Shown: positions 42,208-49,840 of the stretch, in pieces
How the letters are laid out: each line of letters starts with the position of its first letter
How positions within the stretch are numbered: position 1 is the stretch's first letter
Source of the DNA: Streptomyces tuirus
Lineage (GTDB): Bacteria; Actinomycetota; Actinomycetes; Streptomycetales; Streptomycetaceae
Assembly: GCF_014701095.1 (NCBI RefSeq)
Contig: NZ_AP023439.1
Coordinates: 5,444,001 to 5,508,000 of the forward strand
DNA length: 64,000 nucleotides
Direction: 5' to 3'
Notes under the pieces: model-generated
Told to the model about the DNA's origin: nothing
Databases searched by the model: none
What the model saw: only the letters and a program-made list of their open reading frames with translations
Position numbers and translations under genes: made by a program

Positions 42208-43044
42208 ATGGCGAACTACACCGCCGCCGACGTCAAGAAGCTCCGTGAGCTCACGGGCGCCGGCATGATGGACTGCAAGAAGGCGCTGGACGAGGCCGAG
42301 GGCAACGTCGACAAGGCCGTCGAGGCGCTCCGCATCAAGGGCCAGAAGGGCGTCGCCAAGCGCGAGGGCCGCTCCGCCGAGAACGGCGCCGTCGTCTCGA
42401 TCATCGCCGACGACAACTCCGCCGGCGTCCTCGTCGAGCTGAAGTGCGAGACGGACTTCGTCGCCAAGGGTGACAAGTTCCAGGCCGTGGCCAAGACCAT
42501 CGCCGAGCACGTCACCAAGACCTCCCCGGCCGACATCGAGGCCCTGCTCGCCTCCGAGATCGAGCCCGGCAAGACCGTCCAGGCCTTCGTCGACGAGGCC
42601 AACGCCAACCTCGGCGAGAAGATCGTCCTGGACCGCTTCGCGCAGTTCGCCGACGGCTACGTGACGGCGTACATGCACCGCACGATGCCCGACCTGCCCC
42701 CGCAGATCGGTGTCCTCGTCGAGCTGGACAAGCCGAACGCCGAGATCGCCAAGGGCGTCGCCCAGCACATCGCCGCCTTCGCGCCGAAGTACCTCTCCAA
42801 GGAGGACGTGCCGGCCGAGGTCGTCGAGTCCGAGCGCCGCGTCGCCGAGGAGACCACCCGCGCCGAGGGCAAGCCCGAGGCCGCCCTGCCGAAGATCGTC
42901 GAGGGTCGCCTCAACGGCTTCTTCAAGGACGCCACGCTGCTCGGCCAGCCGTACGCGCTCGACAACAAGAAGTCGGTCCAGAAGGTTCTGGACGAGGCCG
43001 GTGTCACCCTGAAGCGCTTCACGCGCATCAAGGTCGGCATCTGA
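42208..43044 (+). CDS. tsf: Elongation factor Ts
   Basis: EF-Ts recycles EF-Tu-GDP. The 278-residue protein has the N-terminal UBA-like domain and signature (YTAADVKKLRELTGAGMMDC), the core KCETDFVAKGDKFQ with the TDFV motif that contacts EF-Tu, and the C-terminal domain (DNKKSVQKVLDEAGVTLKRF). A GAGAGA site precedes the ATG. It follows rpsB and precedes tandem hairpins before pyrH. Confidence 0.97.
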   Translation: MANYTAADVKKLRELTGAGMMDCKKALDEAEGNVDKAVEALRIKGQKGVAKREGRSAENGAVVSIIADDNSAGVLVELKCETDFVAKGDKFQAVAKTIAEHVTKTSPADIEALLASEIEPGKTVQAFVDEANANLGEKIVLDRFAQFADGYVTAYMHRTMPDLPPQIGVLVELDKPNAEIAKGVAQHIAAFAPKYLSKEDVPAEVVESERRVAEETTRAEGKPEAALPKIVEGRLNGFFKDATLLGQPYALDNKKSVQKVLDEAGVTLKRFTRIKVGI

Positions 43045-43088
43045 GTCCGTACCGCGATCGACGCCCGACCCCTATAGGGTCGACAGCA

Positions 43089-43189
43089 GTCGTCCGCGTA
43101 CGCCGTCACATGAGTGGCGGACGACAGCAGATCTGACGAGGAGGCCATTGCCGTATGGGATGCGAAACACGCCCCACCGGCAATGGCCT
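43089..43189 (+). terminator. Two tandem hairpins between tsf and pyrH
   Basis: The first is GTCGTCCGC (43089-43097) with GCGGACGAC (43117-43125). The second is AGGCCATTGCCG (43142-43153) with its exact 12-bp complement (43178-43189), over a 24-base loop, then TTCTTGG. The second looks like a functional terminator, so pyrH probably also has its own promoter; GGGTCGAC-adjacent TATAGG (43073-43078) is a -10-like hexamer. Confidence 0.65.
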
Positions 43190-43228
43190 TCTTGGTATGT
43201 GCAACACGTGAAAGAGGCGGGATCCCCC

Positions 43229-43987
43229 ATGACCACCAAGGCCCAGAAGAGCGACGACGGCAAAGTGCGCGGCCGGTTTCTGCTGAAGCTGTCCGGAGAG
43301 GCCTTCTCCGGTGGCGGCGGCCTTGGCGTCGACCCCGACGTGGTGCACAAGATCGCCCGCGAGATCGCGGCCGTCGTACGCGACGGTGCGGAGATCGCGA
43401 TCGTCATCGGCGGTGGCAACTTCTTCCGCGGTGCCGAACTCCAGCAGCGCGGCATGGACCGGGCCCGCTCCGACTACATGGGCATGCTCGGCACGGTCAT
43501 GAACTGCCTCGCCCTCCAGGACTTCCTGGAGAAGGTGGGCGTGGACTGCCGGGTGCAGACCGCCATCACCATGGGCCAGGTCGCCGAGCCGTACATCCCG
43601 CTGCGCGCCGTGCGGCACCTGGAGAAGGGCCGCGTGGTCATCTTCGGCGCGGGGATGGGCATGCCGTACTTCTCCACCGACACCACCGCCGCCCAGCGCG
43701 CCCTGGAGATCGACGCCGAGGCGCTGCTGATGGGCAAGAACGGCGTGGACGGGGTCTACGACTCCGACCCCAAGACCAACCCGGACGCGGTGAAGTTCGA
43801 CCACCTCGGCTACGGCGAGGTCATCACGCGGGATCTGAAGGTCGCCGACGCCACGGCGGTGACGCTGTGCCGCGACAACAAGCTCCCGATCGTGGTCTTC
43901 GAGCTGCTGGCGGAGGGCAACATCGCGCGCGCCGTCAAGGGTGAGAAGATCGGCACGCTGGTGGGGGACCCCGGCAGCCGGGACTGA
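43229..43987 (+). CDS. pyrH: Uridylate kinase
   Basis: PyrH phosphorylates UMP to UDP in pyrimidine synthesis. The 252-residue protein belongs to the amino acid kinase fold: LLKLSGEAFSGGGGLGVDPD, the glycine-rich VIGGGNFFRGAEL, the substrate region GMLGTVMNCLALQ and KNGVDGVYDSDPKTNP. The ATG at 43229 follows a GAGGCGG site; an upstream in-frame GTG at 43208 would add seven residues. frr follows 164 bases later. Confidence 0.97.
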   Translation: MTTKAQKSDDGKVRGRFLLKLSGEAFSGGGGLGVDPDVVHKIAREIAAVVRDGAEIAIVIGGGNFFRGAELQQRGMDRARSDYMGMLGTVMNCLALQDFLEKVGVDCRVQTAITMGQVAEPYIPLRAVRHLEKGRVVIFGAGMGMPYFSTDTTAAQRALEIDAEALLMGKNGVDGVYDSDPKTNPDAVKFDHLGYGEVITRDLKVADATAVTLCRDNKLPIVVFELLAEGNIARAVKGEKIGTLVGDPGSRD

Positions 43988-44151
43988 TACCGGAGAACCA
44001 CCCCGTCCGGGGGACGGACGGGACGGAGCCGGGCCGGGGGATGGACAATGTCCCGCCGGTCGGGAACCGTTCAGAAGAAGACGCGACGCAGCCGGCCGCC
44101 GCCCCACATGGAACCGCAGCCGGGCCTACTCAAGACACGCAGGAGCAAGTG

Positions 44152-44709
44152 GTGATCGAAGAGACCCTCCTCGAGGCCGAGGAGAAGATGGAGAAGGCCG
44201 TCGTGGTCGCCAAGGAGGACTTCGCCGCGATCCGCACCGGCCGTGCGCACCCGGCGATGTTCAACAAGATCGTGGCCGACTACTACGGCGCACCGACGCC
44301 GATCAACCAGCTGGCCTCGTTCTCCGTGCCCGAGCCGCGTATGGCCGTGGTGACCCCCTTCGACAAGAGCGCGCTGCGCAACATCGAGCAGGCGATCCGC
44401 GACTCCGACCTGGGCGTCAATCCGAGCAACGACGGCAACATCATCCGGGTGGTGTTCCCCGAGCTCACCGAGGAGCGCCGCCGGGAGTACATCAAGGTCG
44501 CCAAGGGCAAGGGCGAGGACGCGAAGATCTCGATCCGCTCCGTGCGCCGCAAGGCCAAGGAAGCCATCGACAAGCTGATCAAGGACGGCGAGGTCGGCGA
44601 GGACGAGGGCCGCCGTGCGGAGAAGGAGCTCGACGACACCACCGCGAAGTACGTCGCGCAGGTGGACGAGCTCCTGAAGCACAAGGAAGCGGAGCTGCTC
44701 GAGGTCTGA
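44152..44709 (+). CDS. frr: Ribosome recycling factor
   Basis: RRF splits post-termination ribosomes with EF-G. The 185-residue length is exactly that of the family, supporting the GTG at 44152, which has AGGAG seven bases upstream. Conserved segments are AIRTGRAHPAMFN, YYGAPTPINQLASFSVPEPR, and VRRKAKEAIDKLIKDGE. Its stop overlaps the cdsA start (TGATG). An in-frame ATG at 44041 would add 37 low-complexity residues and is rejected. Confidence 0.97.
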   Translation: MIEETLLEAEEKMEKAVVVAKEDFAAIRTGRAHPAMFNKIVADYYGAPTPINQLASFSVPEPRMAVVTPFDKSALRNIEQAIRDSDLGVNPSNDGNIIRVVFPELTEERRREYIKVAKGKGEDAKISIRSVRRKAKEAIDKLIKDGEVGEDEGRRAEKELDDTTAKYVAQVDELLKHKEAELLEV

Positions 44710-45836
44710 TGAACGACTCTTCCTGGGGGGCGCCGCCACAGGCCGGGTACTGGGGGCCCAACGACCAAGGGCATGGTCATGGGCACGTCCAGGGTCCGGG
44801 CCACGGGCACGTCCAAGGAGCCGCTCCGGCGGGTCCCGCATACGATGCGTATGAAGCGCCTCAGACTCGCCCCATGCCCATCGTGCCCGACGTGACCGAA
44901 TTCGGCGGAAACCAGGATGACGACCGGGGGGCTGCTCGGCTGAGCGGCGCCCCGGTCCGAAACGACACGAATCCGGAGCCCATGCCCGACGCCTTGCAGC
45001 CGGCGCCCAAGCCGCCGAAGAAGAGCGCGGGCCGCGACCTGAGCGCCGCGATAGGGGTCGGTGTCGGGCTCGGTGCGGTGATCGTCGCGTCGCTGTTCGT
45101 CGTCAAGGCCGTGTTCGTCGGTGTCGTGGCCGTGGCCGTCGTGGTGGGCCTGTGGGAGCTGACCAAGCGGCTGGAGGAGCGCAAGGGCATCCGCGCGCCC
45201 CTCGTGCCGCTCGCGCTCGGCGGTGCCGCGATGGTCGTCGCCGGGTACGTCCGGGGCGCCGAGGGCGCGTGGGTGGCGATGGCGCTCACGGCACTGGCGG
45301 TCCTGGTCTGGCGCATGACCGAACCGCCCGAGGGCTACCTGAGGGACGTCACCGCGGGCGTCTTCGCGGCGTTCTACGTGCCGTTCCTGGCGACCTTCGT
45401 CGCGATGATGCTGACCGCCGACGACGGGCCGCAGCGGGTGCTCACCTTCCTGCTGCTCACGGTCGTCAGCGACACCGGGGCCTACGCCGTCGGCTGGCGG
45501 TTCGGCCGGCACAAGCTCGCCCCGCGCATCAGCCCCGGCAAGACCCGCGAGGGGCTGCTCGGCGCGGTCTCCTTCGCCATGGTCGCGGGGGCGCTGTGCA
45601 TGCAGTTCCTCATCGACGACGGGGCCTGGTGGCAAGGGCTGGTGCTGGGCCTCGCGGTCGCGGTCACCGCCACGCTGGGCGACCTCGGCGAGTCCATGAT
45701 CAAGCGGGACCTCGGCATCAAGGACATGGGCACGTTGCTGCCCGGCCACGGCGGAATCATGGACCGGCTCGACTCGCTGCTGCCCACGGCTCCGGTGGTG
45801 TGGCTGCTGCTCGTGCTGTTCGTGGGATCCGGCTGA
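44709..45836 (+). CDS. cdsA: Phosphatidate cytidylyltransferase with His/Gly-rich N-terminal tail
   Basis: CdsA makes CDP-diacylglycerol for phospholipid synthesis. The 375-residue protein has a long hydrophilic N-terminus (about 1-110) including GHGHGHVQGPGHGHVQG (about 22-38), a possible metal-binding repeat. It then has about eight membrane helices and the CDS signature near the C-terminus, SMIKRDLGIKDMGTLLPGHG followed by GIMDRLDS. DTGAYAVGWRFGRHKL and SPGKTREGLLG are the other conserved loops. It is coupled to frr and is followed by a perfect palindromic terminator. Confidence 0.95.
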   Translation: MNDSSWGAPPQAGYWGPNDQGHGHGHVQGPGHGHVQGAAPAGPAYDAYEAPQTRPMPIVPDVTEFGGNQDDDRGAARLSGAPVRNDTNPEPMPDALQPAPKPPKKSAGRDLSAAIGVGVGLGAVIVASLFVVKAVFVGVVAVAVVVGLWELTKRLEERKGIRAPLVPLALGGAAMVVAGYVRGAEGAWVAMALTALAVLVWRMTEPPEGYLRDVTAGVFAAFYVPFLATFVAMMLTADDGPQRVLTFLLLTVVSDTGAYAVGWRFGRHKLAPRISPGKTREGLLGAVSFAMVAGALCMQFLIDDGAWWQGLVLGLAVAVTATLGDLGESMIKRDLGIKDMGTLLPGHGGIMDRLDSLLPTAPVVWLLLVLFVGSG

Positions 45837-45856
45837 TCCGACCGGCCTTGCCGGAA

Positions 45857-45882
45857 AGCCCCTGCCCGGCCGGGCAGGGGCT
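45857..45882. terminator. Terminator after cdsA
   Basis: A perfect 26-base palindrome beginning AGCCCCTGCCCGG, starting 21 bases after the cdsA stop and followed by CTCTGTCG. Confidence 0.85.
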
Positions 45883-45955
45883 CTCTGTCGTCTCGAGGGG
45901 ACGGTCGGGGGCCTGAAGTGGGACGATTCAGATGTACCTCCCAAAGGAGGCCATC

Positions 45956-46405
45956 ATGGCCATCATCCGAGAGAGCATCGATGTCGACCGCCGTCCCGAG
46001 GAGGTCTACCAGTACGTCATGGATGCCGAGCACCTGCCGGAGTGGCAGCTGAGCGCCGTGTCAGCGGAGCGTCTCGACGAGGGGCCCGTCGGCATCGGCT
46101 CGAAGGTCCGGGTGACCCGGCACGTAGGCCGTCGCGTCATGCCGATGACCATGGAGGTCACCGAGTACGACCCGCCGCACAGCTGGGGCATGCGCGGCGT
46201 CGACGGCCCCGTCCGGGCCCACGTGCACGGCGAGGTCGAGCCCTACGACGAGGGCCGCCGCTCCCACGTCACGATCGACATCGACTTCGAGGGCCACGGC
46301 ATGGGCAAGGTCCTGGTCCCGCTCGTCGTACGCCCCCAGGTCCGCAAGGAACTCCCGCGCAACGAGCACCTCCTCAAGGACCGGCTGGAGCACACGGGCA
46401 AGTAG
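45956..46405 (+). CDS. SRPBCC (START-like) family protein
   Basis: The 149-residue protein has the helix-grip pattern of the SRPBCC superfamily: IIRESIDVDRRPEEVYQYVM at the N-terminus, EWQLSAVSAERLDEGPVGIG, VTEYDPPHSWGMRGVDGPVR and a long C-terminal helix. Such proteins bind hydrophobic ligands; the ligand is unknown. The start at 45956 has an excellent AAAGGAGG site six bases upstream. It stands alone between cdsA and the low-GC pair. Confidence 0.88.
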   Translation: MAIIRESIDVDRRPEEVYQYVMDAEHLPEWQLSAVSAERLDEGPVGIGSKVRVTRHVGRRVMPMTMEVTEYDPPHSWGMRGVDGPVRAHVHGEVEPYDEGRRSHVTIDIDFEGHGMGKVLVPLVVRPQVRKELPRNEHLLKDRLEHTGK

Positions 46406-46485
46406 GACGCCCCGCGCCCCGACGGCACCGGCAAGGACACACACCGCTACAGCAGCTTGACTCACTCATCAAGGCTCCGCCGGCC

Positions 46486-46878
46486 TTACGTGAGCGGAAA
46501 GCCCCAACGAAGCGCCTCGTTCTCGATTTCTATTTGCTCCTGATCCAATTCGGCCTTCCGGGCGGGATCGAGATTCTGGACGTTCAGCATGGCTTGCACG
46601 GAGGCGTAGCGGATTCTTGCCTTCTTGCGTCGGCTCACGAGTTCCAGATTCACGAGGATCCACTCGAAGAACGCCGAGAGCAGGACTGCGATGAGTGGAG
46701 CCAGGTACAGAAATACTTTGCCCGCGATCTCGTCCTGGTAGCTCTCGCCCACAAAGGCGGCCAGGCCGACGCCGGCGCCGGCCCCGGCGAGCGACGCCTT
46801 GAGGGCGTCAGCGTTGAACGGTGTGGGAACGGCTGGTCCAGTCTGAGTAATGCCGGTCCGTTGTGGGGGAATCGTCAC
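46486..46878 (-). CDS. Hypothetical two-helix membrane protein of the low-GC pair
   Basis: The 130-residue product has hydrophobic segments at about 29-43 (SLAGAGAGVGLAAFV) and 55-76 (FLYLAPLIAVLLSAFFEWILV). A basic patch (RRKKAR) and a hydrophilic helical tail (about 90-130) follow. No family was recognised. The GTG start at 46878 overlaps the upstream gene stop (GTGA), so the two are translationally coupled. GC is clearly reduced: hand counts give 36/60 (46561-46620) and 34/60 (46621-46680), against about 70% around. The pair looks horizontally acquired. Confidence 0.65.
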   Translation of the reverse strand: MTIPPQRTGITQTGPAVPTPFNADALKASLAGAGAGVGLAAFVGESYQDEIAGKVFLYLAPLIAVLLSAFFEWILVNLELVSRRKKARIRYASVQAMLNVQNLDPARKAELDQEQIEIENEALRWGFPLT

Positions 46879-47135
46879 GAATCACGTCCCGCGGGCTTGC
46901 TGTCGTACCCATTCAGGAATTCATCAAACCGGGCTGCCTCGCTTGCGTCGGCCAGGTCGAGGTTCACGGAATGAGCATCGCGGCCCTTCACCTCGAAGGT
47001 TACTTTGTGGCTGGCGATGTCGACTTGCACGGAGTTCAACCGGCGTAACTGCAGCAGTTGCCTGAATGCGCGCCAGCCGACCGGAATGAACGTGGCAATT
47101 ACGGCGGCCAAGACGCCAGCGACTTCAGCTTCCAC
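46875..47135 (-). CDS. Hypothetical single-helix protein, first gene of the low-GC pair
   Basis: The 86-residue product starts at a GTG (47135) with GGGGGAGG eight bases upstream; an in-frame start 15 codons earlier is less supported. A membrane helix (about 5-20, AGVLAAVIATFIPVGW) is followed by a basic turn and a small globular part (NSVQVDIASHKVTFEVKGRD ... LDLADASEAARFDEFLNGY). The layout faintly recalls the small effector-associated constant components of actinobacterial conflict systems, but I cannot confirm it. Codon use is less GC-biased than in neighbours. Confidence 0.65.
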   Translation of the reverse strand: MEAEVAGVLAAVIATFIPVGWRAFRQLLQLRRLNSVQVDIASHKVTFEVKGRDAHSVNLDLADASEAARFDEFLNGYDSKPAGRDS

Positions 47136-47440
47136 CGACCGACCTCCCCCTGATTCAGCGTGGCTCCCGCATTCGCGCAAGCATCAACTGACCAGCATAC
47201 CTACCCAGTTGAGCAGTGGCAGTCACTTCCAACTGGTCATTCAGCGTGTCTCTGCGACAGGCGTCCCCCGATGGATCTCCAGCGGACCCAGCACGCGAGT
47301 CGCCGGCGGCAGCCAGACCTCCTGGGCCGACCCTGGGCCGTCCGAGGCCGGCCGACGCTGACGGACGGCACCCGCAGGTGACCGCCCCCACCCCACTCCG
47401 GCCTGGGCTACCGGAGTTGATCTGCGACACTGGGAGGGTT
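47136..47440. other. 305-base gap upstream of rlmN
   Basis: The segment holds the 5' region of the low-GC pair and the rlmN promoter region. GACACT (47426-47431) ends nine bases before the rlmN ATG, but GGGAGGG also lies there as a ribosome site. No repeats or attachment-site duplications were noticed at the edges of the low-GC DNA. Confidence 0.45.
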
Positions 47441-48547
47441 ATGCCTGCACCCGGAGAACTCACATTCGTAGCCCCCCGCGGAGCCAAGAAGCCGCCGCGG
47501 CATCTTGCCGATCTCACTCCTGCCGAGCGCAAGGAGGCCGTGGTCGCTGTCGGGGAGAAGCCGTTTCGTGCCAAGCAGCTCTCGCAGCACTACTTCGCGC
47601 GGTACGCGCATGATCCGGAGCAGTGGACGGACATTCCGGCCGGTGCCCGGGGGAAGCTGCGGGAGGCGCTGCTGCCCGAGCTGATGACCGTCGTGCGGCA
47701 TCTGTCGACCGACGAGGGCACCACCCGCAAGACACTGTGGCGGCTGTTCGACGGGACGCTCGTCGAGTCCGTGCTGATGCGCTACCCGGACCGGGTGACC
47801 ATGTGCATCAGCTCGCAGGCCGGGTGTGGAATGAACTGTCCGTTCTGCGCCACCGGGCAGGCAGGGCTGGACCGGAATCTGTCCACCGCCGAGATCGTGC
47901 ACCAGATCGTGGACGGCATGCGGGCGCTGCGGGACGGGGAAGTGCCCGGAGGCCCGGCACGGCTCAGCAACATCGTCTTCATGGGCATGGGCGAGCCGCT
48001 CGCCAACTACAACCGGGTCGCCGGCGCCATCCGGCGGCTCACCGACCCCGAGCCCGACGGTGTGGGCCTCTCGCAGCGCGGCATCACCGTCTCGACGGTC
48101 GGGCTCGTCCCGGCCATCCACCGGTTCTCCGACGAGGGCTTCAAGTGCCGCCTCGCCATCTCGCTGCACGCGCCCGACGACGAGCTGCGCGACACCCTCG
48201 TGCCGGTGAACACGCGCTGGAAGGTCCGCGAGGTACTGGACGCCGGCTTCGAGTACAGCGCCAAGTCGGGGCGGCGGCTGTCCATCGAGTACGCGCTGAT
48301 CCGGGACATCAACGACCAGGCCTGGCGAGGTGACCGGCTCGGCCGGATGCTCAAGGGTAGGCCCGTACACGTCAACCTCATCCCGCTGAACCCGACGCCC
48401 GGGTCGAAGTGGACCGCATCCCGGCCCGAGGACGAGAAGGCGTTCGTGGAGGCCATCGCCGCCCATGGTGTGCCGGTGACGATCCGGGACACCCGTGGTC
48501 AGGAGATCGACGGGGCGTGTGGTCAGCTCGCGGCCACCGAACGGTAG
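47441..48547 (+). CDS. rlmN: Dual-specificity 23S rRNA/tRNA adenine-C2 methyltransferase RlmN
   Basis: RlmN is a radical SAM enzyme that methylates A2503 of 23S rRNA and A37 of some tRNAs. The 368-residue protein has the iron-sulfur motif Cys129-x3-Cys133-x2-Cys136 (AGCGMNCPFCATG). It also has GMGEPLANY, and the methyl-carrying cysteine Cys360 near the C-terminus (IDGACGQL). The ATG at 47441 with GGGAGGG upstream is the family start. It is followed by a TPP riboswitch for the next operon. Confidence 0.96.
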   Translation: MPAPGELTFVAPRGAKKPPRHLADLTPAERKEAVVAVGEKPFRAKQLSQHYFARYAHDPEQWTDIPAGARGKLREALLPELMTVVRHLSTDEGTTRKTLWRLFDGTLVESVLMRYPDRVTMCISSQAGCGMNCPFCATGQAGLDRNLSTAEIVHQIVDGMRALRDGEVPGGPARLSNIVFMGMGEPLANYNRVAGAIRRLTDPEPDGVGLSQRGITVSTVGLVPAIHRFSDEGFKCRLAISLHAPDDELRDTLVPVNTRWKVREVLDAGFEYSAKSGRRLSIEYALIRDINDQAWRGDRLGRMLKGRPVHVNLIPLNPTPGSKWTASRPEDEKAFVEAIAAHGVPVTIRDTRGQEIDGACGQLAATER

Positions 48548-48576
48548 TCTGACCGTCGTACGTACATCTGCATATT

Positions 48577-48665
48577 CCGACAGGGGAGCGCCACAGCGCT
48601 GAGAGTGCGGCACACGGCCGCAGACCCTCCGAACCTGGCCCAGGTCATTCTGGGTAGGGAGATCG
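48577..48665 (+). promoter_or_regulatory. TPP (thi-box) riboswitch
   Basis: The conserved elements appear in order: AGGGGAGC at 48582, GCGCTGAGAGTGCGG (48596-48610) with the CTGAGA core, GCAGACCCTCCGAACCTGG (48620-48638) and CTGGGTAGGGAGATC (48650-48664). This is the standard aptamer that binds thiamine pyrophosphate. It lies 90 bases upstream of thiB and should reduce expression of the transporter when thiamine is plentiful. Confidence 0.95.
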
Positions 48666-48685
48666 GTCACCACTCGAGCTGTTGC

Positions 48686-48720
48686 GCCCTGCCCGGGACC
48701 GCGGAAGTCCCGGGCAGGGC
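48686..48720 (+). terminator. Hairpin between TPP aptamer and thiB
   Basis: GCCCTGCCCGGGAC (48686-48699) pairs perfectly over 14 bp with 48707-48720. It is placed as the expression platform, likely a terminator controlled by the aptamer, and is followed by CGCGTCTTCTCC. The ribosome site of thiB (AGGAGGA) is further downstream, so direct sequestration is less likely. Confidence 0.7.
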
Positions 48721-48754
48721 CGCGTCTTCTCCTGGTCACTCCAGGAGGAATCCA

Positions 48755-49840
48755 GTGAGCAACCACAAGAAGCGGCTGACGGCCGTCGTCGTCGGGCTCG
48801 GCATGGCCGGCGCGCTCGCCGCGTGCGGATCGTCCGACGGCGGTCAGGGGTCCGGCGACTCCAAGACCGTGACGCTCGTCAGCCACGACTCGTGGGCCGC
48901 CTCCAAGGACGTCATCGCGGCCTTCGAGAAGCAGTCCGGCTACAAGGTCGACGTCCTGAAGGACGGCGACGCCGGGCAGGCCGTGAACAAGGCCATCCTG
49001 ACCAAGGACAATCCGCAGGGCGACGTCTTCTTCGGCGTCGACAACACCCTGCTCTCGCGGGCGCTCGACAACGGCCTGTTCCAGCCGTACGAGCCGAAGG
49101 GCTCCGACCAGATCAAGGCCGAGTACCGCGTCGACCAGGACAAGCACCGGGTCACGCCCATCGACACCGGCGACATCTGCGTCAACTACGACAAGAAGTA
49201 CTTCGCCGACCACAAGCTCGAGCCGCCGAAGAGCTTCGACGACCTGGTCGAGCCCCGGTACAAGAACCTGCTGGTGACCGAGAACGCCTCCGCTTCCTCC
49301 CCCGGCCTCGGCTTCCTGCTCGGCACCGCCGCGAAGTACGGGGACGACGGCTGGGAGGGCTACTGGAAGAAGCTCAAGGCCAACGGCGTGAAGGTCGTCG
49401 ACGGCTGGGAGCAGGCCTACAACGAGGAGTTCTCCGGATCGGCCGGCGGCAAGAAGGCCAAGGGCGACCGGCCGCTCGTCGTGTCGTACGCCTCCTCGCC
49501 GCCCGCCGAGGTCGTCTTCGCCGACCCGAAGCCGGGCACGGCACCGACCGGGGTCGCCGAGGGCACCTGCTTCCGGCAGGTCGAGTACGCGGGGCTGCTC
49601 GCCAACGCCGGGAACAGCAAGGGCGGCAAGGCCCTCCTCGACTTCCTCGTCAGCAGGAAGTTCCAGGAGGACATGCCGCTCAACATGTTCGTGTACCCGG
49701 TGACCGAGGGCGTCCAGGTGCCGCCGGAGTTCGTGAAGTACGGGCCGCAGGCGAAGGACCCGGAGACCATGGACCCGGCGAAGATCGCCGGCCACCGTGA
49801 CCAGTGGGTCAAGTCGTGGACCTCGCTCGTACTGAAGTAG
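48755..49840 (+). CDS. thiB: Thiamine ABC transporter substrate-binding lipoprotein
   Basis: The 361-residue lipoprotein has a signal peptide with lipobox ALAAC (Cys24). A type-2 binding fold follows, with VTLVSHDSWAASKDVIAAFE, GDVFFGVDNTLLSRALDNG and VTPIDTGDICVNYDKKYF, as in ThiB/TbpA. The TPP riboswitch upstream supports thiamine or TPP as ligand. The GTG at 48755 has AGGAGGA upstream. The gene overlaps thiP, giving a thiBPQ operon. Confidence 0.95.
   Translation: MSNHKKRLTAVVVGLGMAGALAACGSSDGGQGSGDSKTVTLVSHDSWAASKDVIAAFEKQSGYKVDVLKDGDAGQAVNKAILTKDNPQGDVFFGVDNTLLSRALDNGLFQPYEPKGSDQIKAEYRVDQDKHRVTPIDTGDICVNYDKKYFADHKLEPPKSFDDLVEPRYKNLLVTENASASSPGLGFLLGTAAKYGDDGWEGYWKKLKANGVKVVDGWEQAYNEEFSGSAGGKKAKGDRPLVVSYASSPPAEVVFADPKPGTAPTGVAEGTCFRQVEYAGLLANAGNSKGGKALLDFLVSRKFQEDMPLNMFVYPVTEGVQVPPEFVKYGPQAKDPETMDPAKIAGHRDQWVKSWTSLVLK

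Noticed and set aside
44041..44151. In-frame upstream ATG extending frr
   Set aside because: The extension is low-complexity, and the GTG at 44152 gives the exact family length with a good ribosome site.
45956..47135. Integrated element with attachment sites around the low-GC pair
   Set aside because: No integrase, tRNA gene or flanking direct repeat was found, so only local acquisition is suggested.
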